Below are positions 25,145 through 35,364 of a stretch of DNA of 49,419 nucleotides, piece after piece; the first letter of the stretch is position 1; each line of letters begins with the position of its first letter. Location of the stretch: the NCBI GenBank assembly GCA_030065635.1, contig JASJDJ010000021.1, positions 1 to 49,419 on the forward strand, written 5' to 3'. Below the pieces are notes generated by a model that saw only the letters and a list, made by a program, of their open reading frames with translations, was not told where the DNA came from and searched no databases. The position numbers and the translations under genes were made by a program. The DNA comes from Xenococcaceae cyanobacterium MO_188.B32 (GTDB taxonomy: Bacteria; Cyanobacteriota; Cyanobacteriia; Cyanobacteriales; Xenococcaceae).

Positions 25145-27568
25145 ATGAATGGTAGTTTTTCTGAACAGACTGTTGTTAGTACTCAACCTTATATAGAATT
25201 AAATAATCAAGGTCAAATTTTACGATTATATCTGAGTGGGGATGTTCATCACTTGGGTCGAGATCCTCGTTGGTCTGACATTAATATACCTGAAAAAGGA
25301 TGGACGATTCTTTCACGAAAACAGGCAATTATTTATCGAGAAGGAAAAGATTATCGCATTTACGATGGCGATCGCCTTACCCCGAGTCGGAATGGTATCT
25401 TCATCAATCAAAAACGGATTACTACTTCTGAAGGCTACTTGCTCAAAAATAATGTTCAGCTTCAGATTGGTCAAGACCCTAGTTGTCAGATTACCCTAAC
25501 TTACTACAACCCTAGTGGTAGTCATATTACTATACCTAGCAAGCGTCGTTTGATTCTCAGTGGTCTTAAGGATTGGCCCGTAGAGTTAGGTAGGGCTCCC
25601 CGTCCTGACTACTATTCTTCTATGCAGTTAGATGCGCCTACTGTATCTCGTCTCCACGCAACTATTTACCCCGATACTAAAGGCGGACATATACTTCACG
25701 ACCACAGTAGCAATGGCACTTTTATTAATGGTCAAAGATTAGAAAGACGCAGTTTATTAAATAAGAACGATACCATTCAAATCGGTCCTTTTAGCTTACT
25801 CTATACAGGGGAAGCGATCGAGTTAAGTAATCTCAATAATCAAATTCGTCTCGATGCCCACAAGCTTCTCAGGAAAGTTACCAATAAACAAGGAAAAGAA
25901 AAGATTATTCTCAATAATATTTCCCTCGTAATCGAACCAGGACAGTTAATTACGTTAGTAGGAGGTAGTGGAGCCGGGAAATCTACTCTGATGAAATGTT
26001 TACTAGGTATTGCACCTACCACTGCTGGTAAAGTTTATCTTAATGGTGATGATTTAAGAAAAAATTGGGCAGTTTATCGCTCGCAAATTGGTTACGTACC
26101 TCAAGACGATATTATTCATCGTAATTTAACCGTCCAAGAAGTCTTAACTTATACTTGTCAACTACGTCTACCCCCAGATACCAATATTCAAAAATTGGTT
26201 GCTTCTACTTTAGAACAAATTAAACTGACTCATGTCAGACATACTTTAGTTAGTAACCTGAGTGGAGGCCAGAGAAAAAGGGTCAGTATTGGCGTAGAAT
26301 TACTTGCCGATCCTAAACTATTCTTTCTAGATGAGCCTACTTCCGGTCTCGACCCCGGTCTAGATAAAGAAATCATGCAATTACTCAGGGAACTAGCAGA
26401 CCAAGGGCGTACTGTGGTACTGGTTACCCACGCTACGGGTAATATTGAAATATGCGATCGTCTGGCATTTTTGGGTTTAGGTGGTAATTTATGTTATTTT
26501 GGACCTCCTCAAGAAGCTCTTAGCTTTTTTGAGATGCCTTCTAAGGACTTTAAATACTTTGCAGACATTTACATCAAGTTAAATCAAGGAAAACAAGAAG
26601 AGGAAATATACTCTCAAGTAGAAAAATGGGCGAGTAGATATCTCAATTCGGCTGAATACTATTCCTATATCCAAACTTTGCTCAGTCCCGGCAAAAATAA
26701 ACAACAATCTAGTGATGCTTCCATTCATACAGGGATTTCTCCCTTTACGCAGTTTTTGCTGCTATGTCGTCGTTATTGGACATTAATCGAGCGCGAGCGT
26801 TACAGCTTAATTCTTTGTCTAATTGCAGGACCAATTACCATTGCTTTAACAGCTATATCTTTACAAAACGAAAATCCCTTACTTAAAGTTACTCCCCCTA
26901 CCATAATTCAAGCTTCTTTAGCCTTACGCCTGTTATTTATTTTTAGTTGTATTGCCATTTGGATAGGATTATCTAATTCAATTCGTGAAATTGTCAAAGA
27001 ATCAGCAATTTATTTTCGAGAACGTTTACTCAATTTAGGTTTGTTTCCTTATATCCTTTCCAAATTTTGCGTTCGTGGTGCGATCGCCCTAGTGCAAACT
27101 ATTCTGATTACTGCTGCTGTAATGTGGAATTTTAATGGACCTCAATCAACCTTGATTCCCTGGCCTATCGGTTTTGCAGTTACTACTTTTCTGACGTTAC
27201 TTGCCAGTACTAGCTTGAGTTTGATGCTATCTGCTTATATCAAAACAGAAAATGAAGGTAATGGCATACTACCCCTAATTATGATTCCGCAAATTATCTT
27301 TTCAGGAGTTTTATTTGAATTAGATGGTTGGTCTAGTAAACTTTCTTGGTTGATGCTCAGTCGCTGGTCAATTGGTGCTTATGGCTCTCTTGCCCAGATT
27401 AACGATCTCGAATCAAACATACCCGGGAGTGAAGCAATTTTTCAATCGACTCCGGTATATGAATCGACTTGGTCAAATTTATGTTTAAATTGGGGAATGC
27501 TAGGAGTTCATATCTCAACTTATTTACTTTTAGCTGTAATTTTACAAAAACGAAAAGATATTTTTTAG
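25145..27568 (+). CDS. FHA-FHA-ABCG-type ABC transporter
   Basis: 807 residues. Two FHA domains: about 15-115 (HHLGRDP, ILSRKQAII) and about 135-225 (VELGRAPR, VSRLHATI, DHSSNGTFING). The ATPase is about 240-470, with Walker A GGSGAGKST at 273-281, signature LSGGQRKR from 372 and Walker B LFFLDEPTSGLD near 390. An ABC2-type membrane domain has about six helices (540-800). The layout is that of ABCG half-transporters with N-terminal FHA modules, a cyanobacterial/actinobacterial type; it should work as a homodimer in the membrane. Substrate unknown. FHA domains bind phosphothreonine, so control by the divergently encoded kinase is plausible. Confidence 0.9.
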   Translation: MNGSFSEQTVVSTQPYIELNNQGQILRLYLSGDVHHLGRDPRWSDINIPEKGWTILSRKQAIIYREGKDYRIYDGDRLTPSRNGIFINQKRITTSEGYLLKNNVQLQIGQDPSCQITLTYYNPSGSHITIPSKRRLILSGLKDWPVELGRAPRPDYYSSMQLDAPTVSRLHATIYPDTKGGHILHDHSSNGTFINGQRLERRSLLNKNDTIQIGPFSLLYTGEAIELSNLNNQIRLDAHKLLRKVTNKQGKEKIILNNISLVIEPGQLITLVGGSGAGKSTLMKCLLGIAPTTAGKVYLNGDDLRKNWAVYRSQIGYVPQDDIIHRNLTVQEVLTYTCQLRLPPDTNIQKLVASTLEQIKLTHVRHTLVSNLSGGQRKRVSIGVELLADPKLFFLDEPTSGLDPGLDKEIMQLLRELADQGRTVVLVTHATGNIEICDRLAFLGLGGNLCYFGPPQEALSFFEMPSKDFKYFADIYIKLNQGKQEEEIYSQVEKWASRYLNSAEYYSYIQTLLSPGKNKQQSSDASIHTGISPFTQFLLLCRRYWTLIERERYSLILCLIAGPITIALTAISLQNENPLLKVTPPTIIQASLALRLLFIFSCIAIWIGLSNSIREIVKESAIYFRERLLNLGLFPYILSKFCVRGAIALVQTILITAAVMWNFNGPQSTLIPWPIGFAVTTFLTLLASTSLSLMLSAYIKTENEGNGILPLIMIPQIIFSGVLFELDGWSSKLSWLMLSRWSIGAYGSLAQINDLESNIPGSEAIFQSTPVYESTWSNLCLNWGMLGVHISTYLLLAVILQKRKDIF

Positions 27569-27733
27569 CTGTGAACCTGTCCGATAATCCTGTCTGCATG
27601 ATGGGGAATTAGTGGTTCGCGGACAAAACCCTATTCCTGCTTTAAAAGAGCATGGCTTTCACCATTCTATATTTCCTGTAAATTGTAATAAGTACATTTT
27701 GTTGATGACATCCTAATCATTACAATTTCTTCA

Positions 27734-29128
27734 ATGAACTTTTTTGATTCACTATCTTTTTTTACTCACATCCATTTATTAGCAACAACCAACGAGTCAG
27801 AAGCAGAAACTGGTTCCTTAATTTTAGCTGGAGTCTTGCTGAGTTTAGTCATAATTTATTTCGCCAGCAAACTAGGAGAGGAAATTTGTTCTCGGATTAA
27901 TCTTCCTCCTGTTTTGGGTCAATTAGTTGGTGGGGTGATTGTCGGAGTTTCTGCTTTGGGACTATTAATTTTTCCTGAAGGCGGTTGCACTGCTGATGAT
28001 TCTCTGATTATTCAATTTTTGCAAGGTACGGCGGGTTTAACTCCAGAAGCCTCTACCGGTGTTTTTGCTGCTCAAAGCGAGGTAATTTCACTCTTATCAG
28101 AATTAGGGGTAATTATTCTTCTGTTTGAAATTGGTTTAGAATCAGACCTCAAAGAATTAATTCGTGTCGGACCTCAAGCAGCAATAGTAGCAGTTGTGGG
28201 AGTCGTTGCTCCTTTTGTCAGTGGGACGGCAGGTTTAGTTTATTTATTCAATGTTCCTGTGGTTCCCGCTATTTTTGCAGGGGCAGCTTTGACAGCAACT
28301 AGTATTGGTATTACTGCCAAAGTATTAGCAGAACTAGGGCAACTTAGCTCTAAAGAAGGTCAGATCATTATTGGTGCTGCCGTACTTGATGATGTTTTGG
28401 GAATTATTGTTTTGGCAGTAGTCGCTAGTTTAGTTAAAACTGGAGAAATTCAAATTAGCAATGTTATCTACCTAATTCTCAGTGCGGGAGCTTTTCTAAT
28501 TGGTGTAATTGTCATCGGTCGTTTCATTAGTCCATATTTCGTAGGATTAGTTAATGAAATGAAAACTCGCGGTCAAGTATTATTAACTGCGCTCATTTTT
28601 GCCTTTGCTCTTTCTTATATTGCTACAGCAATTCACCTAGAAGCTATTTTGGGAGCTTTTGCTGCTGGTTTGGTATTAGCCGAAACGGAAAAACGTAAAG
28701 AACTAGAAGAACAAGTAATTCCTCTGGCGGATTTTCTGGTACCTGTTTTCTTTGTTTGTGTTGGGGCTAAAACTGATGTTAGTGTTCTTAATCCGACCGT
28801 ACCGACTAATCGAGAAGGATTAATTATTGCCACATTTTTGATTGTTGTTGCTATTCTGGGTAAGGTGATCACCGGCTTTACCGTCTTTGGTCAATCCGAA
28901 CTTAATAAAATTGCTATTGGTGTGGGTATGATTCCACGAGGTGAAGTAGGACTTGTTTTTGCTGGGGTAGGTTCGGCCAGTGGTGCGCTTTCTGAAGCTA
29001 CCGAAGCAGCAATTATTATGATGGTTATCGTAACTACGTTTGTGGCACCACCTTTACTGCGTTTAGTATTTAAAGAAACCGAAACTACTTTACAACCAAT
29101 CACAGAGTCTTTGAAGAAAGATTCTTAA
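27734..29128 (+). CDS. nhaS3: CPA2-type Na+(K+)/H+ antiporter, NhaS3-like
   Basis: 464 residues with about 12-13 membrane helices. Typical CPA2 signatures are PPVLGQLVGGVIVG (38% into helix 2), LLFEIGLE, ALTATSIGITAKVLAELG and VLDDVLGIIVLAVVASL with the paired Asp residues (DD) of the ion-binding site, plus MIPRGEVGLVFAGVG near the end. No TrkA-N or USP domain is attached. Length and motifs agree with cyanobacterial NhaS3, an essential antiporter of Synechocystis reported in thylakoid membrane. The symbol is by resemblance, not by alignment. It is co-directional with the FHA-ABC gene but 165 bp away. Confidence 0.82.
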   Translation: MNFFDSLSFFTHIHLLATTNESEAETGSLILAGVLLSLVIIYFASKLGEEICSRINLPPVLGQLVGGVIVGVSALGLLIFPEGGCTADDSLIIQFLQGTAGLTPEASTGVFAAQSEVISLLSELGVIILLFEIGLESDLKELIRVGPQAAIVAVVGVVAPFVSGTAGLVYLFNVPVVPAIFAGAALTATSIGITAKVLAELGQLSSKEGQIIIGAAVLDDVLGIIVLAVVASLVKTGEIQISNVIYLILSAGAFLIGVIVIGRFISPYFVGLVNEMKTRGQVLLTALIFAFALSYIATAIHLEAILGAFAAGLVLAETEKRKELEEQVIPLADFLVPVFFVCVGAKTDVSVLNPTVPTNREGLIIATFLIVVAILGKVITGFTVFGQSELNKIAIGVGMIPRGEVGLVFAGVGSASGALSEATEAAIIMMVIVTTFVAPPLLRLVFKETETTLQPITESLKKDS

Positions 29129-29400
29129 GTAAAATTAGCTCCAAAATTGTTAAATTGAGTAAATTATTAGTTAACTCGATGATTAGGCGAAATTTATCAT
29201 AATTTCTCTATTTAAAGAATTTTATTTAATTCGCCTAATTGTTCTGTTATATTTCTTTGATAATTATGAAACTTAATTTGCTCTATGTACGTCGCTGTCA
29301 TATAAGACTTACAAACAGATATTATACATAGAGTTTCAAAGGGGTTAGACTTAGGATAATTTTGGGTCGGGTGCGTACTTTTTGTGAGGAGCAACAACTT

Positions 29401-31383
29401 GTGAGATTTCAGTGGCTACTATTAACTTTTTTCAGTATTTTCCTCTTTTGTTCCCCTGCACAAGCAGGTAAATTGCTATCTTGGCAATTTGAATCAAGAG
29501 AAAACCGTTTAGTTTTTATTACTGACGAAGGTATACAGCCAACAGCCCAACTTTTGGCTAGTCCTACTCGTTTAGTAATCGATTTACCAGGAATTAATCT
29601 GGGTCGCGAAACTGTAAAAGAAAATTACAGTGGTAGAATTAGAAGTCTGCGAGTCGGACAGTTCGACGAACAAACTACTCGGATTGTGGTGGAACTAGCT
29701 CCTGGCTATACGTTAGACCCAGAAGAAGTTAAATTTAGGGGTTCATCTTCTAATCAATGGACGGTTAATCTACCCAGTCCGAGAATCGAGCCTCGTTCTA
29801 GTTCTCTCCGTGGTTCTAATAATCGAGAAAAAGAACCGCAAATTATTACGATCGACCCCCAGCCTGCTACTACTTCAAGACCTTTTCCTAGTAAGATCGA
29901 CCCTCAGCCTGATACTACTTCAAGACCTTTTCCTAGATTAAATTCACCTAGTAAAAGTAGGATTGTGGAGACCAGACCTCCACAGCCGCGATCGACAAAT
30001 ACTGGTATTTCTACCGATAATTCTCTCATTACCAATTCTCCTTATATAAAACCAACCCGCAACGGCTTCTTTATTGGTATTGATGGAAATAGAAACAATC
30101 GAGTTTCTCCTCGCAGAAGTGGAGATGGCACGACTATTGATTTTGAGTTGGCAGGGGTTACTCTTCCCTCGGATTTGGCTTCTAAAGCAGTAGCGGTAAA
30201 TCAATATGGGGTAAATCAAATTGAATTTACTCAAATTTCGCCTACTCAAGCGAGAATGACTCTTAAAGTCAATTCAGATAGTCCCGATTGGAATGCTAGT
30301 TTTAGTCGTATTAGGGGATTAGTTTTAGTTCCCAAGGGGAGATTTTCGGCAAGTATTCCGTCTAGAGATAGAACTGTTCGTTCTTCTACTGTTGCTGAAA
30401 ACACGACAACTGTTGAAAAAATAGCAATGGCAGAAAGCGATACCCAACTTGTAATTACTGCTAATCGTCCCGTCACTTCCCAAACAGAACAAATTAGAAA
30501 TGGTACTTATCAAATTACTATTCCTAATGCCCAACTTGCCGAGTCAAATTTATTTCAAGGCCCTCAATTAAGTGCGAGAAGTCCTATTTCTGAAGTTAGA
30601 GTAAAGGAAGAAAATTCTGCGGTATTAATTACCGTCCAAACTAGGTTGGGTATTCGTTTGGGAGAAACGACAACTACAGCAGCAGATCGACTAATTGCTT
30701 TCCCCATACAAAGAGGGTTAGCGCCTCCACCCCTAAGAGACCGACCTTTATTAAACCCCTCAAATCAGACTCGGACTATCGAAGTTCCTCAACCAGAAAC
30801 TCTTCCCAGACCTCTACCATCTCGTCCTCTGCCTCATAGTAAACCTCTGGTCATTATTGACGCCGGACATGGAGGTCAAGACCCAGGCACGATTGGTATT
30901 GGTGGATTAAGAGAAAAAGATATAGTTTTGCCTATCTCCCTCGATGTAGCTGAAGGTTTGAGGAAGCAAGGTATAGAAGTCAAAATGACTAGAGATAGCG
31001 ATTATTTTGTCAGTCTTAAAGGCCGTACTGATTTCGCTAATAATACTAGAGCAGATTTATTTGTGAGTATTCACGCTAATGCTATTAATCTGAGTCGTCC
31101 CGATGTAAATGGTTTAGAGACTTACTATTACAAAAATGGTCGTCGCTTGGCAGAAGTTATCCACTGGAGTATTTTAAATAGCGTCAATATCAAAAATCGC
31201 AATATTCGTCGGGCAAGATTTTATGTATTGAGGCATTCAACTATGCCAGCAGTACTGGTAGAAGTGGGCTTTGTAACTGGTGCAGAAGATGCCCCTAGGC
31301 TAAAAAATCCTACTCATCGTAGCCAAATGGCAGATGCGATCGTCCGGGGAATCATACAATATATTAAACAAAAAGGATTATAG
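29401..31383 (+). CDS. amiC: N-acetylmuramoyl-L-alanine amidase with AMIN domains
   Basis: 660 residues from GTG 29401, chosen because GAGGAG precedes it and the signal peptide starts there (RFQWLLLTFFSIFLFCSPAQ, then A). A first AMIN domain is at about 24-115, a Pro/Ser-rich linker at 120-205, and further AMIN-like beta regions at about 215-300 and 335-420. The catalytic Amidase_3 domain is at about 478-657. Zinc ligands are H490 in DAGHGG, the Glu of LREKD and the His of SIHAN; the catalytic Glu is in VLVEVGF. It cuts the amide between MurNAc and the stem peptide in the periplasm. In filamentous cyanobacteria homologues shape septal nanopores. murI follows 70 bp later, so a cell-wall pair is likely. 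Confidence 0.92.
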   Translation: MRFQWLLLTFFSIFLFCSPAQAGKLLSWQFESRENRLVFITDEGIQPTAQLLASPTRLVIDLPGINLGRETVKENYSGRIRSLRVGQFDEQTTRIVVELAPGYTLDPEEVKFRGSSSNQWTVNLPSPRIEPRSSSLRGSNNREKEPQIITIDPQPATTSRPFPSKIDPQPDTTSRPFPRLNSPSKSRIVETRPPQPRSTNTGISTDNSLITNSPYIKPTRNGFFIGIDGNRNNRVSPRRSGDGTTIDFELAGVTLPSDLASKAVAVNQYGVNQIEFTQISPTQARMTLKVNSDSPDWNASFSRIRGLVLVPKGRFSASIPSRDRTVRSSTVAENTTTVEKIAMAESDTQLVITANRPVTSQTEQIRNGTYQITIPNAQLAESNLFQGPQLSARSPISEVRVKEENSAVLITVQTRLGIRLGETTTTAADRLIAFPIQRGLAPPPLRDRPLLNPSNQTRTIEVPQPETLPRPLPSRPLPHSKPLVIIDAGHGGQDPGTIGIGGLREKDIVLPISLDVAEGLRKQGIEVKMTRDSDYFVSLKGRTDFANNTRADLFVSIHANAINLSRPDVNGLETYYYKNGRRLAEVIHWSILNSVNIKNRNIRRARFYVLRHSTMPAVLVEVGFVTGAEDAPRLKNPTHRSQMADAIVRGIIQYIKQKGL

Positions 31384-31453
31384 GTATATTTACTCTAATT
31401 TTTTATCCTCTTGTTTAATAACTCCAGGTAAAATCTAGTCTTTAATTTAATCG

Positions 31454-32296
31454 ATGATCGAAACTCAAAATCTGCCTATTGCTTTATTTGATAGTGGTGT
31501 CGGTGGACTATCCGTACTTAGGGCAATTTACCGACAAATGCCTCAAGAGTCAATTCTTTACTTTGCCGATACAGCTAGACTTCCTTACGGTACTCGTTCA
31601 CCAGAGACAATTCTTCAGTTTGTCCGCGAAATTATGGATTGGCTTAGCACGCAAGGGGTGAAAATGGTGATTATGGCTTGTAATACTAGCTCTGCTCTTG
31701 CTTTAGAAGCGGTAAGGGCAGAGTATGACTTACCCATTTTAGGACTTATTCTTCCAGGAGCCAGGGCTGCGGTCAAACAAGGAAAAAATATTGGCGTGAT
31801 TGCTACTCCTGCTACTGTTGCTAGCAATGCTTATTTTCAAGCTATTAAAGAAATAGACTCTACTACTCGAGTTTGGCAAGTAGGCTGTCCAGAATTTGTT
31901 CCTTTAATCGAAGGTAATCACATCCATTCTGCTTATACAAGGCAAGTAGCTCAAAAATATTTAAATTCTCTAATAAGCAAGAGAATTGATACTTTAATTT
32001 ACGGTTGTACTCACTATCGACATCTAGAGGGTGTATTGCACTCTATTTTACCTCCTTCAGTCAATATTATCGATCCAGCAGAGTCGATCGCTATTGCTGC
32101 CGAAAGAGAATTAAGATTGATGGGCTTAAAAAACAATAAACTACCTCTACCGACTCGTTTCTGTGTCAGTGGTTCGGCGGAGCAGTTTGCAGAACTATCT
32201 CAACAATGGTTAGGTTTTTGCCCTAGAGTGGAAAAAATCCACTTGAGAGAGTCATCTATGATAGAGATGACTCTTAAATCTTCGGAAGGAGTATAA
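31454..32296 (+). CDS. murI: glutamate racemase
   Basis: 280 residues. Cofactor-free racemase that makes D-glutamate for peptidoglycan. N-terminal ALFDSGVGGLSVL has the conserved D-S/G motif; the two catalytic cysteines are C76 in MACNTSSA and C185 in YGCTHYRH. ADTARLPYG (39-46) is also typical. Full length. It follows amiC on the same strand and precedes the prenyltransferase gene, an order (murI, then sds) seen in other cyanobacteria, though here a 1-kb gap separates them. Confidence 0.95.
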   Translation: MIETQNLPIALFDSGVGGLSVLRAIYRQMPQESILYFADTARLPYGTRSPETILQFVREIMDWLSTQGVKMVIMACNTSSALALEAVRAEYDLPILGLILPGARAAVKQGKNIGVIATPATVASNAYFQAIKEIDSTTRVWQVGCPEFVPLIEGNHIHSAYTRQVAQKYLNSLISKRIDTLIYGCTHYRHLEGVLHSILPPSVNIIDPAESIAIAAERELRLMGLKNNKLPLPTRFCVSGSAEQFAELSQQWLGFCPRVEKIHLRESSMIEMTLKSSEGV

Positions 32297-32329
32297 CCAA
32301 AATATTATTAAGGTTCTGATGAGTTTTTA

Positions 32330-32467
32330 CTATACTTTTCTGGCATCTCTAGACGATCCAGAATTTGATTTGACCAAAAGCTCGGCTACTTTTAACAATC
32401 CATAGATAGTGAGTAGATAAGTAGTAGCTATTAGCAGTATAAAGACAGAAGTATTCGAGAACATCAT
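32330..32467 (-). CDS. possible small single-membrane-span protein, 45 aa
   Basis: A minus-strand frame in the murI-sds gap reads MMFSNTSVFILLIATTYLLT and then IYGLLKVAELLVKSNS..., ending RDARKV. One hydrophobic helix (about 8-27), an amphipathic segment and a basic tail is the usual look of small thylakoid or plasma-membrane subunits. There is no strong Shine-Dalgarno sequence, and I do not recognise the family. It could be chance, but the composition is unusually protein-like for a random short frame. Confidence 0.35.
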   Translation of the reverse strand: MMFSNTSVFILLIATTYLLTIYGLLKVAELLVKSNSGSSRDARKV

Positions 32468-33348
32468 TAGGAAGACAAATGGTGCTAAAGGTTTAATTGC
32501 TTGAGTTTTGTTTGATTATTGAGAAAAGGAGCAGGAAAAAAGAAAATTTTAGCTCTCTCTATTAGGAAGGCAGAAAATCTTGAGCTTATTCCTTAAAACT
32601 CTGCGCTTAAGCGTTTTTATTTTAAGTATTTATTTTCTCTTCTTCACTAACTGTAGGCTTTGAACAAATCTTTTAGCCTCCGCCTTTCCCTTAGAAATTT
32701 TTGCTTATACCAATTCTTTCCGTTTCAACCAGAAAATTAAGTTGCAATCAGGCATTATAGGTTCTAGGCTGCACAATTACCTAGTACATATATACTTGTT
32801 TCCTATCTCTCTGGCTGTTTTTGAGAAATGGTATTAATCTGAGCATCAGCAGTTTGAAATTTAAACTGCTATGCTTGTTCGTCAAGTAAACAGTCGAAAG
32901 CCGACTTTCTACTTTCTCTCCCACACTCAATTGATACTAGTACAAACAATAATTGCATTTGTAATAGTATATAAGACAAGAGGAACACGCCTGCGTAACC
33001 AATCTCGATCATTACTAGACCTAAGAAAGGCTAAAGTTAAATAGCAAAAAGCAAAAACCAGCATATTATAGCGAGCAAGTATATAGGCTACTTTGCTAGC
33101 TGCATCTATCAAGTGCTTGCTTTAATATAATCTAACTCTGGCAATTGTTGAATTTACTTAATTCATTCTTATAAAAATGATAACACAAAAGTAAAGAATG
33201 TGAAAAGAAAAAACAGCCTTAGCGGTATTTTCTTGCCCTCTAGCAGACAAAGAAATAAAACAAAAGTTTTCTCTCTGTTGAGAGAGGCTTAAAATAAGTA
33301 CAATAATAGTTAAAGTTTCTTAATCAAATTGCCAAACCTGGCTCAGCA
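32468..33348. other. 880-bp intergenic region upstream of sds
   Basis: A/T-rich with no convincing gene. It contains a perfect 8-bp inverted repeat AGCAGTTT (32848-32855) / AAACTGCT (32863-32870) with a 7-base loop. A minus-strand frame at 32927-33112 has no family resemblance. It must hold the sds promoter near its right end. Confidence 0.5.
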
Positions 33349-34323
33349 ATGATATCATCAACATCTATATTTGCCCCCGTTGATACCGACCTTCGGATCC
33401 TGACGGAAAATCTCAAAACATTAGTTAGTGCCCGCCATCCAATTTTAGGTGCTGCAGCAGAGCATTTATTCGAGGCTGGAGGCAAAAGAATTAGACCTGC
33501 TTTAGTATTGCTAGTTTCTCGTGCCACGATGCTAGACCAAGACATCACTCCCCGTCATCGCCGTCTGGCAGAAATTACGGAAATGATTCATACAGCTAGC
33601 TTAGTACATGATGATGTAGTTGACGAAGCAGATTTACGTCGTCAAGAACCAACCGTTAATAGCCTTTTTGGCAATAAAATTGCCGTATTGGCAGGAGATT
33701 TTCTCTTTGCTCAATCTTCTTGGTATCTAGCTAACTTGGATCATCTTGAAGTCGTCAAACTACTCTCAGAAGTAATTAGGGATTTTGCTGAGGGGGAAAT
33801 ACTACAGGCACTCAATCGTTTTGATACTAGCTTGTCGCTCGAAACCTACCTCAAGAAAAATTACTATAAAACAGCATCATTACTTGCTAATAGTGTCAAA
33901 GCTGCTGCCCTTCTAAGTGGGGTTTCCACAGAAATTGCCGAAAGTTTATATGAATATGGTTGTAATCTTGGCTTAGCTTATCAAATAGTTGATGACATTC
34001 TCGATTTTACTGGCTCGACCAAAGTATTGGGAAAACCAGCCGGTTCCGATTTAGCTAGTGGTAATCTAACTGCTCCTGTAATATATACATTAGTAGAAAA
34101 ACCTTACTTAGAGGTATTAATTGAAAGAGAATTTTCTCAAGAAGGAGATTTAGCAGAAGCTCTAACTATAATTCGAGAAGGTCAAGGATTAGAACAAGCT
34201 CGTAAATTAGCTACTCATCATGCTCATTTAGCATTAGAAAGTCTAGCTTGCCTAAAACCTTCGGCTGCTTGCCAATCTCTTAAAGAACTAACTGATAATT
34301 ATATTCTTAACCGACTATACTAG
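33349..34323 (+). CDS. sds: solanesyl diphosphate synthase-type trans-prenyltransferase
   Basis: 324 residues, all-alpha polyprenyl synthetase. The first Asp-rich motif is D88-D89-x-x-D92 (HDDVVDEAD), the second D215-D216-x-x-D219 (VDDILDF). GGKRIRPAL (44-52) and the conserved K-T at 174-175 bind diphosphate. The small side chains and length fit long-chain (C45) synthases that make the plastoquinone-9 tail in cyanobacteria. Chain length is inferred from the family, not proven. The start ATG matches the family N-terminus (SIFAPVDTDL). Confidence 0.9.
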   Translation: MISSTSIFAPVDTDLRILTENLKTLVSARHPILGAAAEHLFEAGGKRIRPALVLLVSRATMLDQDITPRHRRLAEITEMIHTASLVHDDVVDEADLRRQEPTVNSLFGNKIAVLAGDFLFAQSSWYLANLDHLEVVKLLSEVIRDFAEGEILQALNRFDTSLSLETYLKKNYYKTASLLANSVKAAALLSGVSTEIAESLYEYGCNLGLAYQIVDDILDFTGSTKVLGKPAGSDLASGNLTAPVIYTLVEKPYLEVLIEREFSQEGDLAEALTIIREGQGLEQARKLATHHAHLALESLACLKPSAACQSLKELTDNYILNRLY

Positions 34324-34365
34324 TTTTGAATTATCAGTTAACAATTAATCAGGCGAGGACATAAA

Positions 34366-35364
34366 GTGTCGATTTCTCAACCAACTATTTTAGTTACAGG
34401 TGGTGCGGGGTATATTGGTTCTCATGCAGCCCTAGCTTTAAAGAAAGCTGGTTATGAAGTGGTGGTTTTAGATAATCTCGCCTACGGACATCCAGAAATT
34501 ATTAAAGATGTAGTGCAAGTAGAGTTAGTAGTAGGAGATACTAGCGATCGCGTTTTATTAGATAAACTGTTTGCTACTCGTAATATTGCTGCGGTGATGC
34601 ACTTTGCTGCTTATATCGCTGTGGGGGAATCTGTTCGAGAACCAGGAAAATACTACCGTAATAATGTTAGTAGCACTCTCAATTTACTAGAAGCAGCGAT
34701 CGCAGGAGGTGTAAATAAGTTTGTATTTTCTTCCACTTGCGCGGTTTATGGGATGCCCAAAGAAATTCCCATGACAGAAAATCATCCCCACGCTCCTCTC
34801 AGTCCCTATGCTGCTAGTAAGGATATGGTTGAGAGGATTTTAGCTGATTTCGATCGCGCTTATGGATTAAAATCAGTAGCCTTTCGCTATTTCAATGCTT
34901 CTGGGGCAGACCCTAGTGGTAACCTAGGAGAAGACCACGCTCCTGAAACTCATTTAATTCCTCTGGCTTTGTTGACTGCTTTGGGCAAAAGAAAATCCCT
35001 TTATATTTTTGGCACAGATTACGATACCCCTGATGGTACAGCAGTAAGAGATTATATTCATGTTAACGATCTAGCTGATGCTCACGTTCTGGGATTGAAG
35101 TATTTGCTTGATGGTGGTGAAAGCCAGGTATTTAACTTGGGTAATGGCAGTGGTTTTTCAGTACGGGAAGTAATCGAAACGGCAAGGAAAGTAACGGGAA
35201 AAGAAATTCCTGCGATAGAGAGCGATCGTCGTCCTGGGGATGCGCCCATCTTAGTGGGTAGTAGTGATAAAGCTCGTAAAATTCTCGGTTGGAACCCAAA
35301 CTATGCCGATTTAAGCAAAATTATCAGTCACGCTTGGCAATGGCATCAAAAACGCCATGGATAG
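34366..35364 (+). CDS. galE: UDP-glucose 4-epimerase
   Basis: 332 residues from GTG 34366, preceded by GGCGAGG. Short-chain dehydrogenase fold: NAD-binding TGGAGYIGSH (11-20), the catalytic SST at 122-124 and Y148-x3-K152 in SPYAASK. RYFNASGADP and the substrate-binding GDGTAVRDYIHV-like segment (TPDGTAVRDYIHV) are also typical of GalE. It interconverts UDP-glucose and UDP-galactose for lipids and exopolysaccharide. It starts 42 bp after sds, possibly co-transcribed. Confidence 0.93.
   Translation: MSISQPTILVTGGAGYIGSHAALALKKAGYEVVVLDNLAYGHPEIIKDVVQVELVVGDTSDRVLLDKLFATRNIAAVMHFAAYIAVGESVREPGKYYRNNVSSTLNLLEAAIAGGVNKFVFSSTCAVYGMPKEIPMTENHPHAPLSPYAASKDMVERILADFDRAYGLKSVAFRYFNASGADPSGNLGEDHAPETHLIPLALLTALGKRKSLYIFGTDYDTPDGTAVRDYIHVNDLADAHVLGLKYLLDGGESQVFNLGNGSGFSVREVIETARKVTGKEIPAIESDRRPGDAPILVGSSDKARKILGWNPNYADLSKIISHAWQWHQKRHG

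Noticed and set aside
32927-33112. Minus-strand 61-residue frame upstream of sds
   Set aside because: It has a hydrophobic stretch but no ribosome-binding site, and its sequence does not resemble any family I know.
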